Below the pieces are notes generated by a model. The model saw nothing but the letters and a program-made list of their open reading frames with translations, had not been told where the DNA came from and did no database searches. DNA of 64,000 nt, from assembly GCA_963930775.1 (NCBI GenBank), contig OZ005689.1, positions 4,092,001 to 4,156,000 on the forward strand, written 5' to 3'. Made by a program: the position numbers and the translations under genes. This document shows, in pieces, positions 10,350 through 23,392 of the stretch. How positions within the stretch are numbered: the stretch's first letter is position 1; each line of letters starts with the position of its first letter. The DNA is from Cliona cf. orientalis (taxonomy: Eukaryota; Porifera; Demospongiae; Clionaida; Clionaidae).

Positions 10350-12190
10350 TTAAAGATTATGTAGTGCTATACCGGTATAGCTATAAACAGCTTCTTCCTT
10401 GCACTGTGGTTTTCCAAATTCCTCAATATCAGAGAAAACTCTGTTGTTTTTAACCGTATTACTCCCTAGTTTCATCAAATAATAGCAAAATAACATACAC
10501 TTTATCTGATTCCCAAGTATCTCAGGATTAATTACATTGAAAACATCCTTTATTACTGAAGCCAACTACAGATGATTGCATGTTAAATTTATACACTTTT
10601 CCCAATGACTATAGACATATCATCAGATCAATTTTAACCATGTGCTTAATTATTTCCAAATGATACAGAATTTATCAGTGAAATAACTCCATATACAAAA
10701 ATTTTGACGATTTTTCCATTTCTAAATTAATTCTGCTGAAATTATCACCAAAAATATGACTAAATGAAAATTTGCACAAACTGATCAAACAATGAAGCAA
10801 TTCTCAAAATTAATAATTAATTTTACAGGGATCTGGGGCACCATACAGCCCCTTGGTGAGCACAAAAAATAAGTGATCAAAACTTCCTAATCCGTGATTC
10901 CACTAACAACTTTGGATCAGATATTTCTGATCCATGGCTTCCCAACATAGGGATCAGGAATTTCTGATCCATGGCTCCACAGATGCCAAAATTAATATGG
11001 ATCATAAATTTCTGATCCGTATCTGGGACCCAAGAAATAGGGATCAGAAATATCTGATCCATGGCTCCCCTAACTGCAAACATAGGTCTGATCCAAATGC
11101 CAACATTAATATGGACCCAAGAAATAGGGATCAGAAATATCTGATCCATGGCTCCCCTAACTGCAAATATAGGTCTGATCCAGATACCAGAATTAATATG
11201 GATCAGAAATTTCCAATCTGTATCTGGGACACAAGAAATAAGGATCAGAAATATCTGATCCATGGCTAATTTAAAGATTATGTAGTGCTATACCGGTATA
11301 GCTATAAACAGCTTCTTCCTTGCACTGTGGTTTTCCAAATTCCTCAATATCAGAGAAAACTCTGTTGTTTTTAACCGTATTACTCCCTAGTTTCATCAAA
11401 TAATAGCAAAATAACATACACTTTATCTGATTCCCAAGTATCTCAGGATTAATTACATTGAAAACATCCTTTATTACTGAAGCCAACTACAGATGATTGC
11501 ATATTAAATTTATACACTTTTCCCAATGACTATAGACATATCATCAGATCAATTTTAACCATGTGCTTAATTATTTCCAAATGATACAGAATTTATCAGT
11601 GAAATAACTCCATATACAAAAATTTTGACGATTTTTCCATTTCTAAATTAATTCTGCTGAAATTATCACCAAAAATATGACTAAATGAAAATTTGCACAA
11701 ACTGATCAAACAATGAAGCAATTCTCAAAATTAATAATTAATTTTACAGGGATCTGGGGCACCATACAGCCCCTTGGTGAGCACAAAAAATAAGTGATCA
11801 AAACTTCCTAATCCGTGATTCCACTAACAACTTTGGATCAGATATTTCTGATCCATGGCTTCCCAACATAGGGATCAGGAATTTCTGATCCATGGCTCCA
11901 CAGATGCCAAAATTAATATGGATCATAAATTTCTGATCCGTATCTGGGACCCAAGAAATAGGGATCAGAAATATCTGATCCATGGCTCCCCTAACTGCAA
12001 ACATAGGTCTGATCCAAATGCCAACATTAATATGGATCCAAGAAATAGGGATCAGAAATATCTGATCCATGGCTCCCCTAACTGCAAATATAGGTCTGAT
12101 CCAGATACCAGAATTAATATGGATCAGAAATTTCCAATCTGTATCTGGGACACAAGAAATAAGGATCAGAAATATCTGATCCATGGCTCC
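10350..12190. repeat. 921-bp tandem segmental duplication
   Basis: 10350-11270 is repeated almost perfectly at 11271-12190, from TTTAAAGATTATGTAGTGC through the start of the minisatellite. Differences are few (for example G/A at about 10582 versus 11503, and ATGGACCC versus ATGGATCC). The peptide read from 10350-10565 (minus) recurs unchanged at 11271-11486. The copy is young. Confidence 0.9.
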
Positions 12191-13405
12191 CCTAACTGCA
12201 AATGTAGGTCTGATCCAGATGCCAGAATTAATATGGATCAGAAATTTCCAATCTGTATCTCGGACACAAGAATAGGGATCAGAAATATCTGATCCATAGC
12301 TCCCCTAACTGCAAATATTGGTCTGATCCAGATGCCAGAATTAATACGGATCAGAAATTTCCAATCTGTATCTCGGACACAAGAAATAAGGATCAGAAAT
12401 ATCTGATCCATGGCTCCCCTAACTGCAAATATTGGTCTGATCCAGATGCCAGAATTAATATGGATCAGAAATTTCCAATCTGTATCTGGGACACAAGAAA
12501 TAAGGATCAGAAATATCTGATCCATGGCTCCCCTAACTGCAAATGTAGGTCTGATCCAGATGCCAGAATTAATATGGATCAGAAATTTCCAATCTGTATC
12601 TGGGACACAAGAAATAAGGATCAGAAATATCTGATCCATGGCTCCCCTAACTGCAAATGTAGGTCTGATCCAGATGCCAGAATTAATATGGATCAGAAAT
12701 TTCCAATCTGTATCTGGGACACAAGAAATAGGGATCAGAAATATCTGATCCATGGCTCCCCTAACTGCAAATATTGGTCTGATCCAGATGCCAGAATTAA
12801 TACGGATCAGAAATTTCCAATCTGTATTTCGAACACAAGAAATAAGGATCAGAAATATCTGATCCGTGGCTCCCCTAACTGCAAATATTGGTCTGATCCA
12901 GATGCCAGAATTAATACGGATCAGAAATTTCCAATCTGTATCTCGGACACAAGAAATAAGGATCTGATCCGTGGCTCCCCTAACTGCAAATATTGGTCTG
13001 ATCCAGATGCCAGAATTAATATGGATCAGAAATTTCCAATCTGTATCTTGGACACAAGAAATAAGGATCAGAAATATCTGATCCATGGCTCCCCTAACTG
13101 CAAATATTGGTCTGATCCAGATACCAGAATTAATATGGATCAGAAATTTCCAATCTGTATCTGGGACACAAGAAATAAGGATCAGAAATATCTGATCCAT
13201 GGCTCCCCTAACTGCAAATGTAGGTCTGATCCAGATGCCAGAATTAATATGGATCAGAAATTTCCAATCCATATCTGGTACAAAATTAATAGGGATCAGA
13301 AATATCTGATCCATGGCTCCACACAATAACAAAACATAGATATCTCAGATCCGTGTCCAAAATTAATAATGCTAGGAAACATGGATCAGAATTTTCTGAT
13401 CTTAC
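10910..13405. repeat. Minisatellite with GATCAGAAATATCTGATC dyads
   Basis: Units of about 115 bp each contain a near-perfect 20-bp palindrome (GGATCAGAAATATCTGATCC), then GGCTCCCCTAACTGCAAA, GTCTGATCCAGATGCC and AATTAATATGGATCAG. The array is open in both directions for hundreds of codons (for example 12238-13332, minus) only because units are multiples of three with few stops. It is not a gene. A related dyad array lies at 27.4-28.0 kb. Confidence 0.9.
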
Positions 13406-13587
13406 ATACAAGGCTGTATTGTGTATGTGGTGTGGTTCAGAAACTTAATTTTGACTCCAATTTAATGTGTCAGGTGTGAAACTAGTATAGGTTGAGAAGG
13501 GAAAGATCTTTTGAGAGGTCGAAAGAGAAAAATCATGAGAAGTGCATAGTAATGGAATGGATTCGATAAGTAGAAAATAAGTAGAAA

Positions 13588-14757
13588 TTAATTACTGGTA
13601 TTATCTAGTGAATTGTACAAATCTCTGAGTTTTTCCTTTGTTGCTTTTGGCAATGAGCATGATTTAGTTAATTCTATTTTACCAGTGATAATGTCCCCAA
13701 TAGGCAGGGTTTCCACCCAAGCAATAGGTTCCGAATTTCGGCTCTCCTTATAAGTATATACTTTCCATCTCCCTGACCATGACCCATCATACCACTTGAT
13801 GGTAACCTCATCATCTGCTACTTGCAGTACCATTCCAAGCTGTGGTCTTTCTTGGTACTTTAGGCAACGAAGGGCAACAATTTCTCCCTCTTGATACTCC
13901 TATAGTGATTCAAAATAGTATCTATGAGTGTACATGTATGCAAGTATTATAGTAGTTAACCACTATTTAGGAGGTTTCTATGTGAATTAGAAGAATAAAG
14001 GGCTTTGTGTATACGTAGCATCTTAAGCAAAACAAGGATTCTACTGAGTCCTCAAACTGACTAAGCATGTCTAATAACTTTAGTTCCTAGCAACAATGCC
14101 CGAAAGCTTCACATATAAATATGAAGGATAGATACAACCAATTAGATAATAATATTATAGTTATGAGAATGAAACAAACGAAGATTCTTTGCGGACAACT
14201 TAATAACTATCCGGTAAAAAATTTGCTGACTTTTGCCCTGAGGATGACTAGAGCATAGAATAGTTAGCTAAGTTGTCCACAAAGAATCTTAGACTAAGTT
14301 TGATAATATTAGACCACAGTATTTGTTACAAGTAGGATCAGGAGTACATTAATCCACTCCTGGTATAGGATATAGCTAATCACATTAAGAAAGGAATATC
14401 TCAACATACCTGTACTGAGTTGGGTGCCAGGTCAGTTGATTGTGCAGTGTCGGCTGGGTTGTCCAGTGAGTTGTACAAATCTCTGAGTTTTTCCTTTGTT
14501 GTCTTTGGCAATGAGCACGATTTAGTTAATTCTATTTTGCCAGTGATAATGTCCACAATAGGCAGGGTTTCCACCCAAGCAATAGGTTCCGAATTTCGGC
14601 TCTCCTTATAAGTGTACACTTTCCATCTCCCTGACCATGACCCATCATACCACTTGATGGTAACCTCATCATCTGCTACTTGCAGTACCATCCCAAGCTG
14701 TGGTCTTTCTTGGTACTTTAGGCAACGAAGGGCAACGATCTCTCCCTCTTGATACTC
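13588..14757 (-). repeat. Intragenic exon duplication in the DUF7869-type gene
   Basis: Exons 13588-13899 and 14410-14757 encode the same domain of about 95 residues with only a few changes (PIGDI/PIVDI, PKAT/PKTT). The upstream copy carries an extra linker (ADTAQSTDLAPNSVQ) that resembles the end of the preceding exon (GEVAPNPVQ). The duplicated unit therefore included exon edges and intron. Confidence 0.85.
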
Positions 14758-17700
14758 CTACATAAAATAATGACGAGTGTATAATTTGTGGTATTACAAT
14801 ACTGTCCCAGGCAAGCACCCATTCCCGGGTAAATGCTCATGTACTACATTTCAAGGGGTAAATAATTATTTAGCGGCTTCTATGCAACTAATATCTATTG
14901 AGTTATATCACATGCACTCATGATCAGGATGATACACCTTTGCATGGGCTTTGTATTATAACTATAACGGCTGCTATTACTCATGCATTGTCATATTAGG
15001 GTCAAAGAGAGGGAGATATACCTATTGAAACAGACATCTGAGCATACCTGTACTGGGTTGGGTGCCACTTCACCTGGTTGTGGAGCACTAGCTGGCTCTG
15101 ATCTGGGTCTCTTAGCAGCTGGTTGTCTAGATGTTTCTTGGCGTCTCTTAGTCTTAGAGCTGCTCTTTGTCTTGATCTGATAGAAATGATGCTCAAACAT
15201 ATATTTTATATAGATAAATGTTGCTCAACAAACCTCTGGTATGGGCTGTCTATCTTTCATACAGGCATTTATAACTTGCTGAGAAATAGCAGATGGGGCT
15301 AGGTCTTCTACAGGAGTGATCTTCTTGTTCTCTAACTCTGAGAGCCATTGCTCTGCAACATCACTATCTGGCATCTGATGCAACTCGTGGAGCCTGCTCT
15401 CCAGGTTACTCCAAAAATCCATCCTTTCAATTGGGACCCCAGCACTAGGATACTTGGCAGCATCTGCAGTTAGTTTAGGGAGATCCAGCTTGGAAAAATC
15501 AGCTGCCATGAAACTCGGGCTACCATCTGGTATACTCTGTGAGTGAATGTGAATGTGCATGTGCATGCATCAAGATTTAATTCATGGAGCTTTTTCTTAA
15601 AATAAACACACCGCCAGTAGCTTGATTCCTCCCATCCATACATCTGAGGACCAATTTCTGTACAGCATGACACACTGCTGCTGTTCATCCAAGCGGAAGA
15701 GAAAGTTATGTGGGTTTGTGTGGTGTGTAGGAGTGTCGATGTGAGGTTTGAGCCAGCACTTCACATCAAGAGATCTCTTAAGAACAGCGGCTGACTTGAT
15801 GTCTCGATCACTGTTCACAACGGCCAGTTCAAGGTCTGGAAATGAATGCAATGATTAATTGGATTTTCACCATGTTCATAAACCTTTGCTTTTACCTGAT
15901 AAGGTATAGACAGAATTTTTTCTAAGGTAGGTGGAGATACGACTGAAAACTTGGTCTACATCTTCATGTGTATGACCAACCATGAGAAAGCTTAGATGGA
16001 TCTGTATAGTGGTATTAATTATATTGTTATCCAAATGCACAGCAAACTGTCATTGATTACTTCACTGAAGATTTTCATTTGCACCAAGTAGGAGAGGAAC
16101 GATAGAATGTACTGATTTTTATTCTCCCTAGCTGTATTGTCCAGTTGGATGTACAGAACGGGCGGTAGAAAATCTTGTTTCATGAGAATATCCAAAAGAA
16201 TGTTGATGGTCAGATTTGAGTCATGGGGCCAAGAGTGGACATCAATGTATGCATAGGTTCCTTGGCCATGAATAATTGCTGCTGTGATATGTGTTCTGGG
16301 AATATGAAAAGATTATTGTATAGCTGCAGCCAATAATACTATTAAACTGTGCAATAAACATGCTCATGAAATGCATGCTCACACAAACAGGAAAAATATC
16401 GAACATGCACAATGTATGTACGTATCTTCCAAAGGTTTGGTACACAATTAGAAGGGCTATAAAAATATACATACCTTAGTCTCCAAAGATTAGACCCTGA
16501 TTTTCTCTCACGAATTAGATGAGGTAGATTGGTCTTAGACTGGTCCATGCCATCGATTATAATGGAAAGACATTCCCTCTTTTGCCTCTGTCCAAGGTCT
16601 CGGTGGTGGTAGTAGTACTTTCTCTCTTGCCTATAACAGTAATAAAGGCTTATTAAATGATCACTTCTGGCCTGCTAAACTTACGCTTGAAGAGCAAGGT
16701 GGTCATCTAGCATCTGTCTCAGTTGTGCCTTCTTGTTAGCATCATTTGTTTTGTCCTTTTCATCTTTAAGCATACAGCAAGTATCACATTTGGTGAATCG
16801 ATTTTCCTGAGTAAATGTAAGAGTAATAGCTACAATGAACAATCCTCAAAGGACCTTACTGTAGGAATGGAGACATGGGGGTAGTGTTGTTTCCATAGAG
16901 CGTAGAATTGTGACTGGCTAACTAGAGAAACACAGTCAAATCTCTCCTGCTTCATACGTTCGTACACCGACTTCCTACTCATCATGCTTGGTAGATGAAT
17001 GGCAATCTTGTCTGGCATGTGGTCACCAACTCTGCAAGGGGACAAGGAGCATGTATGAGCAAGAGTAAAATTTACGAATAACGAAGGAAAAAGAGTATTG
17101 AACATGCTATAATATTGGTATACTCCATACGTTGTCAAGATGAAAAAAAAACAATGACCAATGAGAGCACTTGACTCATTGTGGGAATGGCCTTAAGTGT
17201 AAGCTAATATGAATGCGATTTCGAATGAAAACATTAGCAAATATCATGGAGAATCATAAAATTCACGAAAAACACCGTCGTAAGAAAATTAAGTGTTTAG
17301 CCCCCTGGGCTAGTCATATGTGCAAGGTGGGAATTACATTGTGTAAGTCATATTACTCACCATAATATTATGTGCATTCAACACTCTCTTCAGGGTATAC
17401 ATGTCTATTTTACCTCTCAAAGTAGTTTCCCATCCACGCAACTGCTTCACACGTACTCAACTTGGGCTTCCTTAATGGAGCAGATTTCTCGGTAGATACC
17501 TTTCCCCTCAGAAACTCTGATTTGATCTTGGAGAACTTGGAAGGAGTAATGCCTAGTACTTGAAGCCAAACATCTTGACATACAGATTTGCCACAGACCA
17601 CGAAGTTGAAGATACTCTCTGCTCTAGAGCAATTTGAGCTAAGAAACTCAAGCAGCCATTTCCTTTGTTGCAGCTGACTCCTCTTTGAGTAGTTGTCATG

Positions 17701-20086
17701 GTAGAAAACCACATCTCCAGGAGTGAGCTGGTGAACTGCACTTGCACATGCCCTTTCACTACAACCCTTCACTTCAAAGATGCTCAACAGATCCCATCTC
17801 TTTGTAATGCCTATATAAACATTACTGCAGTATGTATAGTGTTCTTCAAAAAAATGATCATGCTAGAGCCTTGATAAAGCAATGTTCAACCTTAATAAAT
17901 TTTCTGATAGCTAGTATGGATGTTCAAGAACATGATGCATAAGCGCTAAAACAATCATTTCTATGGGGTCCAGAAAAGATTTAGAAATGAGATCTCATGC
18001 ATTTAGGATGGTACAATCAATTATAATTACATCCTAAGTGGGAAAAATAATAAAATCAATCTAATGTAATGTAATGTAATCTAATGTAAGTAAACTCAGC
18101 CCCAGAACATGCTACGAAGATAATTCAAAGACCAGCAGATAGAGCATAAAAAAACAAAAATTTACACGTTCCAGAATTTTCAATTTCACTTTCATTGTCG
18201 AGTTATAAGCGAAAATGTCCTTGTCAAAACACAAAAGCCGCAACTATAGTACTGTCCAGATGGTCTAATGGTTAAGCTCTGAGTCTGCCAGGCAGTGTGA
18301 AATGCGCGCCCCGGTTCGAATCCCGCTAGGGCCGATTTTTTTTTCCAACTCTTTTTACCAGCCAATGATGCCGGGAAAGGTTGTCTTACATGTATATTGG
18401 ATAATAAAAGATTAAATACCAGTATGTATACTGATGCATCATCATCAATACACAGTTTAGGCCAATGGCAATATTTACCATAGCTATATAGAGTGAAGCA
18501 ACGTTAGGTAAAGATCGTCATTGGCTGATTCATGCTCTACAACATCTAAACTTGTTGAATTCAGTTTGTTCCTCCTAATGCAGATGTTTTTCTAGCTAAA
18601 TAAACACACTTTTCCCCACTTAGGATGCGGTCAGTCTTCTTGTAATATAATTACAAGAAAAATACTCCAGATAGCTAGTTACTATACTTACTTGCATTCA
18701 TCATACACATACTTGTGGAGGTGGAAATCAGGGTAGCACTGCAAGTGGAAGTGAAAGCACGGTCTCTTGAGCTCGACAGAGGGTCGGAGTGTGAGTCAGA
18801 GGGTGATACAAACGGGGGATCAAGGGGTGAGGTAGCAAATACGCTGCTATTTGGGGGAGGGTTGAGCTTTGAGTTGGTGGGTGTGGGTGATATTGAGAGT
18901 GAAATGGTATTGCTAATGCAGGCGGTTGGGAGAGAGTTGAGGGTGGTGTTAGTAGAGAATGTGGCTGAAAGTTTATGTGTGGCATCGCTGGAGGGTTGGA
19001 CTGTAACCTCCAATACGGACTCGATGCTAGTGTCCAGTGTGGCATCAAGCACAGGACAGCCTATAAAGAGTAAGAAGCAGGTGTCATGGATACAGTATCA
19101 GTAGTTATAGTAATGTAGACCTACATAATCTTGAATTCTCTCCGTGCAAAACAGCAGGTAGTTATACACAATCACTTTAAACTATAGGCGGATTATCCAT
19201 GATTAAATTGTGCCATTTGTGGGTGTGGCTCAGATCATGAACTGAGCATCCTCAGTATGATAAATTATAATAATATTATGATAACTTGGCACGATTATGA
19301 ACGTTTCACTCGAGTGCACAGAAGAACGGGTTCATCATGGTGTCATTCAACACCAAATCAAGAACTGTAGTATCTTGGTGCTATGATATCGTGGATGAAT
19401 TGTCAATTAAGTTCAAATCTAGCCAGGCGTGGCTATACTATACTAGCTATCTAGTACTGAGTAGCAACATTCCTGCAGTTTATATCGCATATACCTTCTG
19501 GGCCTATTCAGATAAGTATTAATAACATCTTACTGTAAATTTATTATACATACTTGCTGAACTGATACTGGAGTTACTTAGTGTGAGGTCCACCCCAAGA
19601 GTAGAATCTGAGCGGCACATAGAGTAGGTGTCGGAATCCAAGGTCATGTCAATGAGCACTAGATATATTATAGAGGGAAAAAAATTAAGTGCTGCTCATT
19701 ATCAATCTGATCCAAAGGGAAATTGAGTATGTAGCTAGCAAGCATCACCGTAGATCGAGCTATAGTATATAACAAACGTACTTGAAACCAAACTGAAAAT
19801 ATAGGCTAAGTCTTATGCTTTTAGGTGTGAACTTACCTAGTTGCATGCCCACTTATTCTTTAGTAGTAGTATAGAGTAGCTATAATTTAGACACTCAGGG
19901 ACTGTAACATGCACAAACACAACAAACTTAATTCTGATTTCAAGCACCACATAGCTACCCTATAGCTATATTATAGATCTAAAATAATAATAGAGCCAGG
20001 TATAAGTAGCTAGCTGTAGCTACTTGAAAATTACCTTCATCTTCAAAGTCTTTCCTGGGAGTGCTGTGGAAGTGTAGATACGCCAT
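13588..20086 (-). CDS. DUF7869-type protein, transposase-like, 14 exons
   Basis: Minus-strand gene starting at the ATG at 20086 (MAYLHFHSTPRKDFEDE). Exons: ~20035-20086, ~19555-19662, 18694-19063, 17414-17809, 16860-17031, 16685-16806, 16475-16630, 16066-16295, 15896-16001, 15612-15835, 15234-15536, 15048-15176, 14410-14757 and 13588-13899. Phases agree at every junction I checked and no stop interrupts it. After a Ser/Thr-rich N-terminal region come a Cys motif (CDTCC), IIIDGMDQSK, QLDNTARENKNQ and FLMVGHTHEDVDQ. These motifs define the DUF7869 family, whose spaced acidic residues suggest an RNase H/DDE fold (inference). A basic linker follows, then two nearly identical C-terminal domains (EYQEGEIVALRCLKYQ to YNSLDN) from a duplicated exon. 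No flanking inverted repeats were seen, so it may be domesticated. Confidence 0.75.
14178..14293. mobile_element. Small inverted-repeat element (MITE-like)
   Basis: AAGATTCTTTGCGGACAACT at the left pairs with an inverted AGTTGTCCACAAAGAATCTT at the right, around a core of about 70 bp, inside the intron between the duplicated C-terminal exons. No clear target duplication was seen. Confidence 0.5.
18254..18334 (+). tRNA. tRNA-like pseudogene with T-run
   Basis: ATGGTCTAATGGTTAAGC resembles the A-box and D-arm of Glu-type tRNAs. GGTTCGAATCC is a good B box, and a T-run starting at 18336 could end Pol III transcription. Acceptor and T-stem pairing is poor and the variable region is long, so this is likely a tRNA pseudogene or SINE head. 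Confidence 0.45.
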
Positions 20087-20223
20087 TGAGCTTCAGTACA
20101 GCTGTGTTGGTAGGTATTATAGCTAATATGAAGACAATTTCATGATAAGTCGAAAAGTAGCTATAGCTATCACCTACTAAAAGTAGAGATACTAAGTGGT
20201 TCATTTTTTATCAGATTCATTCA

Positions 20224-21239
20224 TTAAGGTACCATTAAATTGCGTGGGCGTGAGGTGGGGGATATGACACCTAAACCACATCAAAGTCATTAGTGAGGTG
20301 CATGTTGTGTAACCACGCCCTTTTAATTGCACAGGTCTCAGGGGTGTGGCTGCTAGAGCCGGAAGTGTTCATTTAATATCCTCCATGGACCGGAAGCCGA
20401 GCCGGAAGGGAGGGGCCAGGCCACGCCCAAAACAGCCCCACCCTGTTCCCCAAGGACCACCATTCTCAATCAAGTGCCTACTAACCACCGGATGTCCACC
20501 GGAAGCCCACAATCAATCCCAATTAAAACACACAGCTTCCTCAAGGCCAAAACACACACAAACACTTGGAGGCCGTTCTGCCACACCGCCCACGCAAGAG
20601 CTCACCTCATTTCCTGTGTGGGCGGAGTAACAACACGTCATCGCAACCACATCCGCTTCAAACCATCGTCAGCTTCCGTCCGGCCGTACAGGCCCCTCGA
20701 TCGCACCGCCGTACAGTGCCTCATTAACAGACATGGCCTCACCTTTGACCTCCTGCCACGCCCCCAAAGCCTCCTCGCGGGGTTCAAAGGTCACCACCGC
20801 TTCCGGGACACGCCCACCTATCGCCGAGGCCAAGTCCCAGGCGCCGATGTCCAAGCACTGGCCCGTGAAGCCACGCCCAATCGGAAGCAATAAAACCTGC
20901 ATTAACGCACACGCACACACTCCACACAGTGCCAGGAACACGCCCACATGCTTAATTAGGCCTAATAAGCTTTTTTTTTTTTTTTTTTTAAGTCGTTGCG
21001 GTTAATAGTTAAGAAAGAATGCTTTGATCTTGCTTTGATGTGGGCAATTACCGGCCTTTTCTTCAGGGGCCACTTCCGGTCGCTAATTACACGCGCATAA
21101 TCATCCCTGGTCGATTCTGGACACGCCCACCTTCGACCAAAAGCACTCGTATGGCCTCTTCGGCCACGCCCCTTCACGATTCGCTAATTGAATTAGCCAT
21201 TCCTGACGCTCACGCCCACGCAATTAAATGGTACCTTAA
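20224..21239. mobile_element. TTAA-flanked DNA transposon, copy 2 (inverted relative to copy 1)
   Basis: Same ends and interior as 7157-8181 but reversed, flanked by TTAA at 20224-20227 and 21236-21239. Differences from copy 1 are a few substitutions and a shorter homopolymer (T-tract at 20971-20989). The shared reading frame 20346-20630 equals 7775-8059 of copy 1 exactly. It lies just upstream of the start of the DUF7869-type gene. Confidence 0.72.
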
Positions 21240-21600
21240 TGAAAGCTAGTGTAGCTACTAAAACAATGCCAATTATTAGCTAACCTTGCAAGTTCTTAGA
21301 GATTTCACTTACACCAAGTCACCAGCTTGCAACAGCTCTCCTGGAGTTGAAACACCTGATCTTGAAGCTTTCCTTGAATATTTGAAAATGGCGCCCTATT
21401 TAACACATTTCATCAACACCTAAGGTGTGGTATGACATGATGTAAACATGCATACACATAGTATTTTGCATACTAGCTACAACGTCATGTATCGATACAT
21501 GTACTGTAAGGCATGCATGCAATTAAGCCTCTCATCCACCTTCTATTAGACTACAAATGCATCAAAACAAACGTGGTGTTCAGGTTTGAGGCATCAGAGC

Positions 21601-22510
21601 CAATAAGCTATGAACTGTGTACACATTGGTAAACATGTGAAATCCTCATCCTCATATGCACATGTATATATATAGAACATATGCATATACACCCAATACA
21701 TATGCAACCATGCTGCCAGTCTATGAAACTTAGGATTATGATTGGTAGCATCAAAACAAAGGTGGTGGTCAAGTTTGAGGCACCATATATGATGTGTGTA
21801 GGAATAAGAGCCAAAAAGCTATGAAATGAGCATACATTGGCATACATGTGAAATCCTCATACTCACATGTACAGAACACACCCCAACCACGTCGCCTGTC
21901 TATGAAACCTAGGATTATGATTAGTAGCATCAAAACAAAGGTGGTGGTCAAGTTTGAGGCACCAGATATGATGTGTGTAGGAATAAGAGCCAAAAAGCTA
22001 CGAAATGTGTACACATTGGCGTACATGCATATCATGTGAAATCCTCATTCTCACATGTACAGAACACACCCCAACCATATCGCCAGTCTATGAAACTTAG
22101 GATTATGATTGGTAGCATCAAAACAAAGGTGGTGGTCAAGTTTGAGGCACCATATATGATGTGTGTAGGAATAAGAGCCAAAAAGCTATGAAATGTGCAT
22201 ACATTTAGCATACATGTGAAATCCTCATACTCACATGTACATAACACACCCCAACCACGTCGCCTGTCTATGAAACCTAGGATTATGATTGGTAGCATCA
22301 AAACAAAGGTGGTGTTAAGTTTGAGGCTTCAGAGACAGTGCTTGTAGGATTAAGAGCCAAAAAGCTACAAAATGCGTACACATTTGGCGTACATGCATAT
22401 CATGTGAAATCCTCATTCTCACATGTACAGAACACACCCCAACCATATCGCCAGTCTATGAAACTTAGGATTATGATTGGTAGCATAAAAATAAAGGTGG
22501 TGTTCAAGTG
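21601..22510. repeat. Tandem repeat, units about 180-190 bp
   Basis: About five units share GTGAAATCCTCAT, ACACCCCAACCA, GTCTATGAAAC and a following block ending in GTGGTGTTCAAGT or GTGGTGGTCAAGT. Units differ by small indels. Apparent reading frames here are translations of the repeat. Confidence 0.85.
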
Positions 22511-23392
22511 ATATGTGTGAATTTGTGCAGGGCCAAAGAGCAACTATAATAGTAATCCAAGTAGGAAGTTTTGATGAAGCTATTCGATTATAATTCATGC
22601 TTGTACCTCATTAAAAATAAAACATTAGGAAGAAAGGACTAAAGATGTTCAATTACATATTAAATTGTACATACACATTAGTTAATATGGTTCATAAGTC
22701 ACAAAAATAGCTGGATGGGAATTGTAAGTGATATCATGAGGTGGGATACATCAATTCTTCCACAGCTGTAGACAAGATTTTAGCAAAGCCCAGATCCTGG
22801 AGATGGTCTACTTTGGGGACGGAACTTTCCGTTTCAACAGTGATGCCGGGGACTGCTGATGTGCACTGGGCCACTGCATGCCGACTATCTCTGCAGATTG
22901 GTGATACAAATTGACCTGCTTGTTAAGTTACACAACACTTGCGGTATACTGAGTTGGTGTAAGTGTGTACAACCCCAGTTTTTAACCACTTGATCAGACA
23001 CTAAACAAGATATTGACTCGGAAAACAAACGTTATTAAACTTGCTGTTGAATTATTTGCTTACTATTGGCAGTGCTGTCACAACTGAGTTCAAAGCCGAG
23101 TCGCTCATGATGTTCATCTGGGTGTAGCTATACTAGCAGGATCCCTGAGATATCTCCTGAACTGTCCCCGATTGCCAGGCCATTCGTATACTTGCGCTCT
23201 GGCCGTGCTTTTATCAGTCAAAACTTCAGAGTGGTTGATGCGCTTCTTTTGGAACAACTATGATGTAATCATGCTGTTCATGCGTATGCGTGCGCGTGCG
23301 TACGATATGCGCGCGCGTATTCCGCGTTTTTCAAGTTGCGAAAATTTCGAACGGTGGTCATCAAGTTGAAGAAGCGCTTCTCAAGTTTCGAT
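22511..23392. other. Spacer upstream of the ParB-like gene
   Basis: No gene recognised. A CG-rich alternating stretch (CGTGCGCGTGCGTACGATATGCGCGCGCG, here shortened) near 23285-23320 is a candidate promoter region for the gene starting about 23393. Confidence 0.35.

Noticed and set aside
12238..13332. Long minus-strand open frame of 364 codons
   Set aside because: It is the translation of the 115-bp minisatellite; the plus strand is equally open.
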